A stretch of 64,000 nucleotides of DNA, from contig NZ_JADKSJ010000001.1 of NCBI RefSeq assembly GCF_015351235.1, forward strand, positions 62,001 to 126,000. Direction: 5' to 3'. The notes beneath the pieces were generated by a model that was not told the origin of the DNA, searched no databases, and saw only the letters and a program-made list of their open reading frames with translations. This document shows positions 51,370 through 60,355 of the stretch, piece after piece. Positions within the stretch are counted from its first letter, which is position 1; each line of letters starts with the position of its first letter. The DNA comes from Plantibacter sp. VKM Ac-2880 (GTDB lineage Bacteria > Actinomycetota > Actinomycetes > Actinomycetales > Microbacteriaceae). The position numbers were made by a program, and so were the translations under genes.

Positions 51370-51990
51370 ATGAGCACCCTCGTCATCGACGGCCATCCCA
51401 ATCCCGACTCCCTGTGCGCCGCTCTGGCGTCGGCGTATGCGGATGCCCACGGCGACGCGACGGTCCTCGCCGTCCGCGACCTCGTCTTCGACCCGAACCT
51501 GCGGCTCGGCTACACCCACAGGCAGGAACTGGAGCCCGACCTGGAGCTCGCGTGGCAGCAGATCCTGGCCGCTGACCACCTCGTCGTCGTGGCCCCGGTC
51601 TGGTGGGGCTCCGTCCCGGCGCTCCTCAAAGGCTTCTTCGATCGGGTCCTCCTGCCGCGTCGCGCCTACCGGACAAAGGACAACGGCCTCCCGGAGGGCC
51701 TGCTCACGGGGCGCTCGGGCCGCGTGATCGTCACGACCGACTCGCCTTGGTGGTACCTCCCGCTGGTGGGAGACACGACCGTGAAGCAGCTCCGCACCAC
51801 GACCCTCCGCTTCTGCGGGATCCGGTCCGTCGCTGTGAGCCGGTTCGGCCCGGTCAAGGGGTCGAGCGACGCCCAGCGACAGGCGTGGATCACGAAGGCG
51901 GCCCGGCTCGGGATCGCGGACGCCTCGCGTCGGCCAGCCGGCGACATCGGGTCGTCCGCAGCGTCGGTCAGCGCCCGTCCACGAGCCTGA
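51370..51990 (+). CDS. Flavodoxin-fold NAD(P)H dehydrogenase (quinone)
   Basis: 206 residues. KefF/MdaB/NQO1-like flavoprotein: LVIDGHPNPDSLCAALASAY for the FMN phosphate, LAADHLVVVAPVWWGSVPALLKGFFDRVL around the isoalloxazine, and RTTTLRFCGI. Reduces quinones or electrophiles by two electrons. Start at 51370 with GGAG 6 nt upstream. Its stop overlaps the convergent nuclease-helicase gene by 23 bp. Likely induced through the TetR palindrome by its substrate. Confidence 0.9.
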   Translation: MSTLVIDGHPNPDSLCAALASAYADAHGDATVLAVRDLVFDPNLRLGYTHRQELEPDLELAWQQILAADHLVVVAPVWWGSVPALLKGFFDRVLLPRRAYRTKDNGLPEGLLTGRSGRVIVTTDSPWWYLPLVGDTTVKQLRTTTLRFCGIRSVAVSRFGPVKGSSDAQRQAWITKAARLGIADASRRPAGDIGSSAASVSARPRA

Positions 51991-54900
51991 TGAAGGCGCT
52001 GAGCTCGGCGACGCCCTCCGGGGTCGTCGGGAGGTATTCGGTGAGCGCGGGGGAGGAGACGAGGTAGGCCGCCCACTGCGCCCTCGAGATGCCGACGTTC
52101 AGCCGGTTCTTCATCAGGAGGAAGGACATCCCGCGCGGTACCTCGGCCGGCGCGGACGCGGCCAAGGTCACGATCGCGATGACCGCCTCCTGGCCCTGGA
52201 ACTTGTCGACCGTCCCGACCCGGACGGCATCGAATCCGGCCTGGTCGAGCGCCTCCCGCACCACCGCCACATGCGCGTTGTACGGGCAGACCACGATGAT
52301 GTCGGCTTGCATCAGGGGAGAGTCCACGCGACGGGAGTCTGGGTCGGTCCAGAGCAGGCCGATGCTCGAGCGGACGAGCTCGACGACGCGTTCGGCCTCC
52401 TCGACCGAGCTCGTGGCGTTGCCGACGTGACGGACGTCGACGATGTGGAGGCCTGGCTCGCAGCCGACGAGGCTGCGGTTCGCCGTGGCCGCCGCCGATC
52501 GCAGCTCACCGCCGTACGACAGGCGGGACACCGGCTCGGTGACCGCCGCGTCCATCCGCCATGTCTCGTGCAGGAAGTAGCCGAGTTCCGGCGGCAACAC
52601 GTCTCGTCCATCGGCGACGAACCCGAGGGCGGAGGTGTCGATAGGCTCCGGGTGCGTACCCTGGCTCACCTGGGGGAGCTGTTGTGGATCGCCGAGGAGC
52701 AGCAGGTTCCGGGCGGCGACGCTCGCCGCGATCGTGTAGGCCAGGGAGAACTGACCCGCTTCGTCGACGACCAGCAGGTCGAGTGACCGGCGCGGGAACC
52801 GGTTGGGGTTGCTGAAGTCCCAGGCGGTGCCGCCCACGACGAACCCGCCGGCCTGCTCGCCCGCGTAGGCCGCGTGGCCGTTGGACGGCAGGATCGTGTA
52901 TCCGCGGTCGGCGTCCGGGTCGGCACCGGTCCGCAGCGTCTTCGCCACGAGGCCCGGGGTGAGGCCGGCCTTCACGATGCGCTCGAGGAGGTTCTCCACG
53001 ACGTCGTGGGACTGGGCCACCACGCCGATCCGCCACCCGTGCTGCTGCACCAGCGCGGTGATGACGTGCGAGGCGACGTAGGTCTTGCCCGTCCCTGGCG
53101 GGCCCTGGACCGCGAGCGCGGAGTCGTCGAGGTCGAGCAGGGCGGCGGTGACGTCCTCGATCGTCTCGCGGTCGCCCTGGTGGGGGAGTGGACCACCCGA
53201 ACCGGTGCGCGGCGGCCTGCGGCGGAGGATGTCGACGACACCGTCGCTCGGCCAGTCGGGCGATGCGTCGACGATGGCCTGCCCCCATTCGGCGATGGCG
53301 TCGACCTGGGTTCCCGGCCGGGGTGGGGGAGAGGGCGTGAGCGCGACCGGCAGCTCGGTGTAGGGATCCCGGTCGGTCTTCAGCGTCTCCTGGATGAGCA
53401 CGGAGTCGTCGTCGACCTCGAGCACGGTGATCTGCCCGGCGGGACGGGAGCCGGGCTCGGCGCGGGGGACCGTGTACGGGCCCGGGTACTCGTAGACGGC
53501 GAAGGGGTCGGCGCCGACCTTCACGCTACTGCCCGGAGCCCAGCGGCCGAAGAGGCGGACGTGTCGGCGATCGCTCCGCTGCCGGCCCTCCCGGAACCAG
53601 TCGCGCTCGACGTCGCCGGCGGTGACCGTGAACACGTTCCGGGTGTCCTCCCAGTCGTCGCGCGCGGCGATGAGCCGTGAGAAGTGCTCCTGCCAGAACG
53701 ACTTGTGTTCCCTGCGGTGGTAGTCGATCGCGGCCGCAGCCAGGGCGTACGCCGCCGCGTCGTCGGAACGCTTGGGGTCGAGGGGGTCGCCGGCCAGGGC
53801 CGTCAACGCGTCGTGCAACGGCGTCGGGTCGTCGATGAGCGGCTCCTGCGCATCGTTCACGAAGGTGCCGGGGAGCACACCCCGCTCCTCGCCCAGGGCG
53901 AGGAGCCAGTTGCGGAGTCGGCGCGTGGACTCGCAGTCGTACTGGTTGTACTCGGCGATCTCCGCCAGCTTCCGCTCGCCCTCCGCGATGAGCGCCGGGT
54001 CCTCGCTGCGGCTGAGCTCGCGGGCATCGGCGTACTCGGTGATCGACGCGGCCGCGTTGGTGACCTCGCTGTCGCGGTGGTCGTCGCCCATGTAGAGGGG
54101 TTCGAGCTTCTTGATCGAGTACGACCGAGAGCCCACGCGGACCGTCTTGCGGACGAACGGGTAGAGGTCGAAGAGCACGGCCTCCCGCAGGAGGTCGTCG
54201 ACGACCTGCTCGCCGACGCCGTGTCGGGCGGCCAGGGCGAGCAGATGCGTCCGTTCGTAGGCCGCGTAGTGGTAGACGTGCATGCCCGGGTACTCCGCCC
54301 GGCGCGCGGTGAGGTACTCGAGGAAGTCGATGAACGCGATGCGCTCCTCGTGGAAGTCGTGCGCCCACCAGAATCGGAAGACGCCGTCGGTGTCGACCAG
54401 CCCGAACAGGTAGTCGATGCCCCAGCGGGTGCGATCGCCTCGCCGAGCGTCGCCCGGCTCGCCTTCCGTGTACAGCGGGTCTCCCTCGAAGTCGAAGAAG
54501 ATGTCGCCGGGATCGGGCTGCGGGAGGAGCCCGAGTGCCGCGGCGTCGTGGACGCGGAACGCCGGGACGCCGGGCTCAGACGCGGGTTCGAGTTGCAGAC
54601 GGGCTTGATCCCGGAGGGCGGCGAGCGTCGTCTCCGACACGCCGTCGACGGTGCCGCCACCGGTGGCCGGGTGACCGTGGAGCGCGCCGTCGGGAGCCGA
54701 CCCGGTGAGGGTGAGCGTGGCGAGGTCGTCGATGGTGCGGATCCCGGCGGCCAACAGGCGGTCGCGCTGGGTCAGCCGCAGACCGGCCACCAGCAGGACG
54801 TCGCGTGCAGCGGTGATCTCCGCGTCGCACCAGGTGCAGTGTCCGCAGACGCTGTACCGCTGGTCGCCCCACTGCACCGCGTCCGTGTCCTGCAGCCGCT

Positions 54901-55501
54901 CCGCGACGATCTGCACGAGCCTCGCGCGGCGACGCCGGTAGACCGGGAGGATGTCGGCGACGGCGTGCGTGCTGATCGTCCCGTCACCCAGGATGAGGTC
55001 GACATCGTCGTCGACCGGCACCCCGGCAGTACTGAGCTGTTCCACGTAGGCCGCGAGCTGCAACAGCGCCGTCACCTTCGGCGAGCGGGCCAGCTTGGTG
55101 TCCTGGACCCGATACCGGCCGTCGGGCCTGCGGACGATGAAGTCGGCGAAGCCGATGAAGGAGCCGTCGAAGAACGCGGCCTGGAAGACGATCGGCGCGC
55201 CGTCCCGGAAGGCGACGAGCGTCGACGCGACGGCTTCGGCGAGCGCGTCGGCATCCCGGACGTCGGGGCGCTCGAGCTCGACCACGCCTGCGCCGAACTC
55301 GGCCCGGTAGGACTCGAGCACGCGGAGTTCATGCTGATCGCCCAGCTTCGAGGTGCGCATGAGCATCTCGTCTTCGGGCTCGTCGATCGGGTCGATCCGT
55401 TTGAGCTTCGCGTCGATGGAGCGCAGGAAGGCGAACTCGCAGTACGACGCGTTGGAGAGGTCGCTGGCGCTCGTGATGGCGGAACCGTCGAGGAGGAACA
55501 T
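51968..55501 (-). CDS. TM0106-family RecB-like nuclease fused to a DNA2/NAM7-type helicase
   Basis: 1177 residues. N-terminal part: a PD-(D/E)XK nuclease with SFIGFADFIV (Asp120) and YRVQDTKLARS (Asp134, Lys136), bracketed by four Cys that fit an Fe-S cluster, Cys21 (ASYCEF) and Cys219, 222, 225 (VCGHCTWC), as in AddB and Cas4. The middle has an RNase H-like domain (GDIFFDFEGDPLY, EYNQYDCESTRRLRNWLL). C-terminal ~400 residues are a superfamily-1 helicase: Walker A GPPGTGKT near 800, LLVVDEAGQFSLAY, GDPQQLPQ, and VGTVDKFQGQEAVI. Start taken at ATG 55501 (MFLLDGSAIT); no strong ribosome site. Likely a DNA end-processing or defence-type enzyme; no partner genes adjoin. Confidence 0.92.
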   Translation of the reverse strand: MFLLDGSAITSASDLSNASYCEFAFLRSIDAKLKRIDPIDEPEDEMLMRTSKLGDQHELRVLESYRAEFGAGVVELERPDVRDADALAEAVASTLVAFRDGAPIVFQAAFFDGSFIGFADFIVRRPDGRYRVQDTKLARSPKVTALLQLAAYVEQLSTAGVPVDDDVDLILGDGTISTHAVADILPVYRRRRARLVQIVAERLQDTDAVQWGDQRYSVCGHCTWCDAEITAARDVLLVAGLRLTQRDRLLAAGIRTIDDLATLTLTGSAPDGALHGHPATGGGTVDGVSETTLAALRDQARLQLEPASEPGVPAFRVHDAAALGLLPQPDPGDIFFDFEGDPLYTEGEPGDARRGDRTRWGIDYLFGLVDTDGVFRFWWAHDFHEERIAFIDFLEYLTARRAEYPGMHVYHYAAYERTHLLALAARHGVGEQVVDDLLREAVLFDLYPFVRKTVRVGSRSYSIKKLEPLYMGDDHRDSEVTNAAASITEYADARELSRSEDPALIAEGERKLAEIAEYNQYDCESTRRLRNWLLALGEERGVLPGTFVNDAQEPLIDDPTPLHDALTALAGDPLDPKRSDDAAAYALAAAAIDYHRREHKSFWQEHFSRLIAARDDWEDTRNVFTVTAGDVERDWFREGRQRSDRRHVRLFGRWAPGSSVKVGADPFAVYEYPGPYTVPRAEPGSRPAGQITVLEVDDDSVLIQETLKTDRDPYTELPVALTPSPPPRPGTQVDAIAEWGQAIVDASPDWPSDGVVDILRRRPPRTGSGGPLPHQGDRETIEDVTAALLDLDDSALAVQGPPGTGKTYVASHVITALVQQHGWRIGVVAQSHDVVENLLERIVKAGLTPGLVAKTLRTGADPDADRGYTILPSNGHAAYAGEQAGGFVVGGTAWDFSNPNRFPRRSLDLLVVDEAGQFSLAYTIAASVAARNLLLLGDPQQLPQVSQGTHPEPIDTSALGFVADGRDVLPPELGYFLHETWRMDAAVTEPVSRLSYGGELRSAAATANRSLVGCEPGLHIVDVRHVGNATSSVEEAERVVELVRSSIGLLWTDPDSRRVDSPLMQADIIVVCPYNAHVAVVREALDQAGFDAVRVGTVDKFQGQEAVIAIVTLAASAPAEVPRGMSFLLMKNRLNVGISRAQWAAYLVSSPALTEYLPTTPEGVAELSAFIRLVDGR

Positions 55502-55722
55502 CGGTGCGGTGGGTGCCTTTCGAGACAACGCTGCGGCGGGGGACCATCGCCCCCGATCGCTGTCAGTCTGGCACGCACCACCGACCCGCGGTCGCCCGTC
55601 CGCCATGCCATGAGCGGACCCCGTGCGACGCCTCGTTGGGGAGCACGGTCACGCCGACCCTCGCGCCCGGTCCCCTACCCTGGAGTCTCCGACGACGACA
55701 CGAGCGAGGGGGTCGGACCGGT

Positions 55723-56115
55723 ATGGTCACCACGATCGAGGTCGTGGCGGGCGTCGCCTCCCAGGCCGACACCGTCTTCGCATGCCGCCGCTCCCCTGAG
55801 CGGTCCTCGGGTGGCCGGTGGGAGTTCCCCGGAGGCAAGGTCGAGGTCGGCGAACGCCCCGAGGAGGCACTCGCGCGGGAGCTGCGGGAGGAACTCGGAG
55901 CCGATGTCGCCGTCGGTCGTCTCCTCGACCGATCCGTCGTCGCGGTCGGCGCACTGCGGATCGATCTGGCATGTTACGCCGTCACCTTCCGCGACGGTCC
56001 ACCGGCGAGCAGCACCGATCACGATGAGCTGCGGTGGGTGCCGCGGAACCGCTTGGCCGAGCTGGACTGGGCGTCGCCGGACCTCCCCATGGTCCGGCTG
56101 CTCACCGAAGGCTGA
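55723..56115 (+). CDS. NUDIX hydrolase, MutT/8-oxo-dGTP diphosphatase-like
   Basis: 130 residues. Nudix box GGKVEVGERPEEALARELREELGADV matches GX5EX7REUXEEXGU exactly. The short form, the VVAGVASQADTVFACRR start and RWEFPGGK fit MutT-type (deoxy)nucleoside triphosphate pyrophosphohydrolases that clean the nucleotide pool. ATG at 55723 has GAGGGGG 11 nt upstream; TACCCT at 55675-55680 may be its -10. Divergent from the nuclease-helicase. Confidence 0.9.
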   Translation: MVTTIEVVAGVASQADTVFACRRSPERSSGGRWEFPGGKVEVGERPEEALARELREELGADVAVGRLLDRSVVAVGALRIDLACYAVTFRDGPPASSTDHDELRWVPRNRLAELDWASPDLPMVRLLTEG

Positions 56116-56132
56116 GTCGACGGTCCGACGCG

Positions 56133-57002
56133 TCAGGCCGCAGCCCGAAGCGGGATCCGGGCCAGGGTGCGGCCGCTGAGCACCAGGTCGTCGTGGGTCG
56201 AGGTGACCGCCAGTTCGTCGACCGTCCACTCGAACAGGGTCGCGTCCTGCCAGCGTTCCAGGAAGGCCGCGAGTGCAGCCGTCTCCGCCGGGTCGAGCTC
56301 GTCCCGGAAGTGGTGCATGCCGACCCCGACGAGCGGCACGGCGCGTCCGCCGACCGCCCGCTGGATCGGTTCGAAGGCGTCAGCGGTGGCAGGGAGGTAA
56401 CAGCGGCCGCGATTGAACCCGCCGATCACGGGTCCGGCGAGTCTGGCTCGGAACGGAGCGAACGCGCCGACCGCAGATCGCAGACCGGTGAGGAGGTCGT
56501 CGGAGGCGTCGACGGAGGCGAGCGTGGCGTGCAGCCGGTGGGCGCGACGCAGCTCGATGCCTCGCGCGAGCTTCGCAGCGAACGGCGCGGAGGCGAGGTC
56601 CGCCTCGTAGCTCAGGAAGATGGGGTCGACGAACAACCGCTCCACCGGCACGGGGACGACGACGGCGACGCGCGGTTCCACGTACCGGCCCGCCCGGTAG
56701 CTGCCGTCGGGACTCGTGGCGAGCGCCAGGGGGTGGTCCGCGTCGATGAGCGGGAGCTGGGCGTACCGGTACCGCTCGTCGAAGGTGAGTTCCTCGCCGG
56801 GTTGGAACCGCGAGCGGACACCGTCCCACGTGGCGAGCGGGCCGGGCGATCGCCGTCCGTCCTCGGTGGAGAGGGCATCCGTGCGGGCGTCCTCGGGGTC
56901 GGCCGCGCTCGAGCGCATCGAGCCGGGGCGTCTGAGCCCTGCGACCGCACCGACCGGCAGCGCGCCGATGGTGTTTCCGGCTGAGCCGGCGGGAGAGGGC
57001 AT
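56133..57002 (-). CDS. Unknown protein, weak 2'-5' RNA ligase-like features
   Basis: 289 residues, not recognised with confidence. The first ~60 residues look unstructured. The rest is soluble with a metal-free look; LRRAHRLHATLASV carries an HxT-type motif, followed by FRARLAGPVIGGFNRGRCYLP, a layout reminiscent of 2H phosphoesterases, but no convincing second HxT is present (closest is TSTHDDLVL near the end). No membrane segment or signal peptide. Single gene between the NUDIX and siderophore-reductase genes. Confidence 0.6.
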   Translation of the reverse strand: MPSPAGSAGNTIGALPVGAVAGLRRPGSMRSSAADPEDARTDALSTEDGRRSPGPLATWDGVRSRFQPGEELTFDERYRYAQLPLIDADHPLALATSPDGSYRAGRYVEPRVAVVVPVPVERLFVDPIFLSYEADLASAPFAAKLARGIELRRAHRLHATLASVDASDDLLTGLRSAVGAFAPFRARLAGPVIGGFNRGRCYLPATADAFEPIQRAVGGRAVPLVGVGMHHFRDELDPAETAALAAFLERWQDATLFEWTVDELAVTSTHDDLVLSGRTLARIPLRAAA

Positions 57003-57103
57003 GTCGTGAGGCTAGTCGAGGCTCGCTCCCGCGGCATCGGGGACACCCCGTATTCGGTTGATCAACCGAGTTTTTCGGGCACTCAGCCAGTCCGTCCCTG
57101 AGC

Positions 57104-57937
57104 TCAGTGCGCCTTGCCGACCTTCCAATACCCGCAGAACATGACGCGTTCCTTGGGTGTACCGCTGCGGACCCAGGAGCGACGCACCGCCGCAGCGAGC
57201 GCCTGCTCGCCCACGACCCATCCGTACGCCGAATGTCCGGGCGCCTCGACTGCTTCCGCCGCCGCGAGCGCCGCGCGGCCAGGGACGGCATGCGCATCGT
57301 CCCGGACGACCCATCGGACCTCGACCCCGGGCGGCGCCTCGAGCGACTGGACGTCCGCTGCCGACGGCACCTCGACGATCGCGGTCCCGATCGTGTCGGC
57401 CGGAAGGTGCGCGAGAATCCCGGCGACGGCAGGCATTCCCGTCTCATCGGCCACGAGCACGATCCGGTCCGTACCGGGCGGTGGGTTGAACATCCGACCC
57501 TCGTCGAGCAGCGCGACCGGGTCTCCCGGTCGGCACGTCTGCGCCCAGCCGGCCGCGGGTCCGGCGGTCCCGTCGGCTGCCGAGCCGTGGATGACGAAGT
57601 CGACGTCGAGTTCCGGACCCTCCGGTCCGTCCGCGCGGTAGTCGCGGACGGTGTAGTTGCGCAGCACCGGCCTGACCGACTTCGAGATCGCCAGGTATTT
57701 CGCGTAGGCGATCATGTCGAGCTTGGTCGGGAGCCGATCGAGGCCGCCGTCCGAGACAGGGATGAAGAAGCGGAACCACTGGTCGTAGCCGAGGAAGGTG
57801 AAGTCGGCGATGTCTCCACCGCCGAGTGTGACCCGGGCGTAGTTCGGGGAGATCGTGGCCCGCCGCAGCACCCGGAGGGTCAACAGGCGCGCCGCCTCGG
57901 GCTTGATCCTCGACGCCTCAGCGTTCGTCCGCGCCAT
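57104..57937 (-). CDS. Siderophore-interacting protein (ferric-siderophore reductase)
   Basis: 277 residues of the ViuB/SIP family: FAD-binding beta-barrel (NYARVTLGGGDIADFTFLGYDQWFRFFIPV, RNYTVRDYR, ELDVDFVIHG) and a NAD(P)H-binding C-terminal half (DRIVLVADETGMPAVAGIL, GYWKVGKAH at the end). Releases iron from imported siderophore by reducing Fe(III) in the cytoplasm. GGAGGAG precedes the ATG. Tandem degenerate iron boxes lie 38-68 bp upstream, so it is probably repressed by an IdeR/DtxR protein. Confidence 0.93.
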   Translation of the reverse strand: MARTNAEASRIKPEAARLLTLRVLRRATISPNYARVTLGGGDIADFTFLGYDQWFRFFIPVSDGGLDRLPTKLDMIAYAKYLAISKSVRPVLRNYTVRDYRADGPEGPELDVDFVIHGSAADGTAGPAAGWAQTCRPGDPVALLDEGRMFNPPPGTDRIVLVADETGMPAVAGILAHLPADTIGTAIVEVPSAADVQSLEAPPGVEVRWVVRDDAHAVPGRAALAAAEAVEAPGHSAYGWVVGEQALAAAVRRSWVRSGTPKERVMFCGYWKVGKAH

Positions 57938-57974
57938 CGGGTCTCCTCCGTCCAGCGGCCCCGTCAGCCGCTAC

Positions 57975-58005
57975 TGAGGTAACCCTAACTCAGGTGACCC
58001 TTACT
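57975..58005 (-). promoter_or_regulatory. Tandem degenerate IdeR/DtxR-like boxes
   Basis: Two direct 16-mers with 15-bp period, TGAGGTAACCCTAACT (57975-57990) and TCAGGTGACCCTTACT (57990-58005), differing at 3 positions. Each keeps the AGGT..CCCT core but matches only 11-12 of 19 consensus positions. Located directly upstream of the siderophore-reductase gene, overlapping the stop of the MFS gene. Confidence 0.5.
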
Positions 58006-59479
58006 TTGAAGGTCCGGAGTCGACATCGGCTACCTTGCGGGATCGCGTGTCGAGCAGCGCGAAGACCAGGGCGATCACGACGAAGCCGATCGTGACGATG
58101 GTGCTGTTGCGGTAGGCGTCGTGGTAGACGTCGAGCGAGGCACCCGAAGCACCGCCGTCGTTCTCCGAGTACACCGTCGCGTAGAAGGTCGCCGTCGCCG
58201 CCGCGAGCCCGACGGCGGTGCCGATGCGCTGACCGAGCTGACCGATGGACCCGGCGACACCGCCGGACGCGACCGGGATGTCCGCCAGCATCAGCGTCTG
58301 GTTCGGCGAGATCACGGCGCCGCCACCGATGCCCGCCAGGAGCATCGCCGCACCCATGGCGTACGGGGTGACCTCCGGGGGAGTGATGAATGCGAGCACC
58401 GAGTTCAGGGTGAAGCCGACCACCACCAGCACGAGCCCGCCCACGACGAGCGGACGTCCGAGCCGGTCGACGACCCGGCCGCTCAACCACGAGCTGACCG
58501 CCGAGGCGAGTGCGAAGGGGATCGTGATCATGCCCGCGAAGACGGGTTCGAGGCCGAGGCCCTGCTGGACGAACAGTGTGAGGGTGAGGAAGGTGGCCGG
58601 CATGGCCGCGAAGTACGTCGTCGAGATGAGGACGCCGTTCCGGTAACTGCCGAGGGAGAAGAGCGAGAAGTCGACGACGGGCGTCTGTCCGGCGCGCTGG
58701 TACCGACCCTCCCACCAGGCGAACAGGCCGGCGAACACGGCGAACCCGAGCAGGAGCCACCAGCGTGCCGGGTCATCGTCCGGCGAACCCGTCGTCAGCA
58801 CGAATGGCAGCATGAGTGACAGCACCGCGAGACCGAGGAGCACGATGCCGACGGGGTCCAGCGAACCGGTCCCCGCCTCGCGCGGCTGCTGCTTGGGCAG
58901 CAGGCGGGCCGCGATCGGCAGCAGGATGATCGCGAGGGGCACGTTCATCCAGAAGAGCAGCCGCCAGCCGTCCTCAGGACCACCGATGGCGATGAGCAAG
59001 CCACCGAGCGTCGGACCGAACGCCGTCGACAGCCCGATGATGGCACCGAACAGCCCGAAGGCACGTCCGCGCTCCTTGCCCACGAAGAGCTGTTGGATGA
59101 GGCCGATCACCTGCGGCATGAGGAATCCGGCGGCGACGCCCTGCAGGATCCGACCGCCGATCAGGATGGCGACGCTCGGGGCGATCGCGCACACGAGGCT
59201 CGCCGCACCGAACACGCTCAGGCCGATCATGAACATCTGTCGACGGGAGTGGAGGTCGCCGTAGCGGCCGGCGGGCACGAGGATCAGGCCGAACGCCAAC
59301 GCGTACCCGGCGACGATCAGCTGCAATGCGGTCGGGCCGGCGTCGAGGGCCTGCTCGATGGACGGGAGGCCGACGTTCACCTTCGACAGGTCGAGGATCG
59401 TGAGGGCGGCGACGGAGACGCAGACCGCGAAGGCGCGCCACTTGGTCCGGTCGTCGGGGGCGGTGGGCTCGGTGGTCAT
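58001..59479 (-). CDS. DHA2-type MFS transporter, possible siderophore or drug exporter
   Basis: 492 residues, about 14 membrane segments: LTILDLSKVNVGLPSIEQAL (motif D1-like), GRYGDLHSRRQMFMIGLSVF (motif A), GRILQGVAAGFLMPQVIGLIQ (motif B) and GLSTAFGPTLGGLLI (motif C). ATG at 59479 with TAGGCT at 59492-59487, 7 nt upstream, indicating a leaderless mRNA. The siderophore reductase gene follows 63 bp later on the same strand, which hints at siderophore export, but the family is mostly drug:H+ antiporters. Confidence 0.88.
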   Translation of the reverse strand: MTTEPTAPDDRTKWRAFAVCVSVAALTILDLSKVNVGLPSIEQALDAGPTALQLIVAGYALAFGLILVPAGRYGDLHSRRQMFMIGLSVFGAASLVCAIAPSVAILIGGRILQGVAAGFLMPQVIGLIQQLFVGKERGRAFGLFGAIIGLSTAFGPTLGGLLIAIGGPEDGWRLLFWMNVPLAIILLPIAARLLPKQQPREAGTGSLDPVGIVLLGLAVLSLMLPFVLTTGSPDDDPARWWLLLGFAVFAGLFAWWEGRYQRAGQTPVVDFSLFSLGSYRNGVLISTTYFAAMPATFLTLTLFVQQGLGLEPVFAGMITIPFALASAVSSWLSGRVVDRLGRPLVVGGLVLVVVGFTLNSVLAFITPPEVTPYAMGAAMLLAGIGGGAVISPNQTLMLADIPVASGGVAGSIGQLGQRIGTAVGLAAATATFYATVYSENDGGASGASLDVYHDAYRNSTIVTIGFVVIALVFALLDTRSRKVADVDSGPSK

Positions 59480-59614
59480 CCTGGTCAGCCTATGCCCGCG
59501 TCGGCGTCGCCACCCCCGGTTGACGAGCACGGATTCGCCGTCATCGCGGTGGGTTCGGGGGTCGGAACGGCCTCAGACGATGACGGGACACCCGTCACGG
59601 GCTACGCTCGGAAG

Positions 59615-60250
59615 ATGCACATGGACGCCCCGCGAGGGCTGCAGGACCCGGACGAACTGGCCGAACGACACCGCATGCTGGCCGAGTCGCCGGCACTCGC
59701 GCCGCTGCGCGACTGGGCGGACGCGATGATGGCCCGCCGAGGACGGCGGCAGAGCGACCTCGTGCTCCCGCTCGTCGACCCGGCCGATGCAGCCGTCAAC
59801 GCGAAGACCCTCATCCTCCTCGACGCCCCGGGCACCCTCGCTCCGGACAGCCTCGACGCACCCGGATCGGGGTTCGCCTCGGTCGACAACGACGACCCGG
59901 TCGCCGAGAGCCTCTGGAACCTGCGGAACGACATCGGCTTCGACGACGTCATGGTCTGGAACATCGTCCCGTGGTACCTGAGCGCCGGACGCAAGAAGCC
60001 GAACGCCCCCGAGGTCGCCCAGGGCGCCATGGAGCTGCGCGCACTGCTCCCGCTGCTGCGCAACCTCCGCGTCGTGGTCCTCTGCGGACCGCACGCCCAG
60101 GACGGTTGGTGGAAGCACGTCGAGCCGCTGCTCGGGAACACCTACAGCGCGTTCAACGCCCCGCACCCGTCGCCGTTGTCGTTGAAGCAGCCGGGCCGCC
60201 GCGAGGAGATCGAGAAGGTCTTCGCTCGCGCCAAGCAGGTCGCCGGCTGA
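59615..60250 (+). CDS. Uracil-DNA glycosylase superfamily protein
   Basis: 211 residues. UDG-fold signatures: TLILLDAPGT in place of the first active-site loop, DVMVWNIVPWYLSAGRKKPNAPEV, VVVLCGPHAQDGW and NAPHPSPLSL, the HPSP loop that enters the minor groove. The catalytic polar residue of motif 1 is not the standard GEAPG of families 4 or 5, so activity on uracil is uncertain. ATG at 59615 is favoured by TACGCT at 59603-59608, 6 nt away (leaderless); an ATG at 59621 is the alternative. Confidence 0.75.
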   Translation: MHMDAPRGLQDPDELAERHRMLAESPALAPLRDWADAMMARRGRRQSDLVLPLVDPADAAVNAKTLILLDAPGTLAPDSLDAPGSGFASVDNDDPVAESLWNLRNDIGFDDVMVWNIVPWYLSAGRKKPNAPEVAQGAMELRALLPLLRNLRVVVLCGPHAQDGWWKHVEPLLGNTYSAFNAPHPSPLSLKQPGRREEIEKVFARAKQVAG

Positions 60251-60271
60251 CTCCCGCACCTCGAGTCATCC

Positions 60272-60305
60272 GCAACCCCCTCGCCCCGGTCGGCGAGGGG
60301 GTTGC
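60272..60305 (+). terminator. 14-bp perfect stem-loop after the glycosylase gene
   Basis: GCAACCCCCTCGCC (60272-60285) and its exact complement (60292-60305) around a 6-nt loop, 21 bp past the stop codon. Confidence 0.8.
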
Positions 60306-60355
60306 GTGCGTCTGAGCGCTTGCTAGCGTCGAGCGGACGAGGAGAGGAGCACCAC

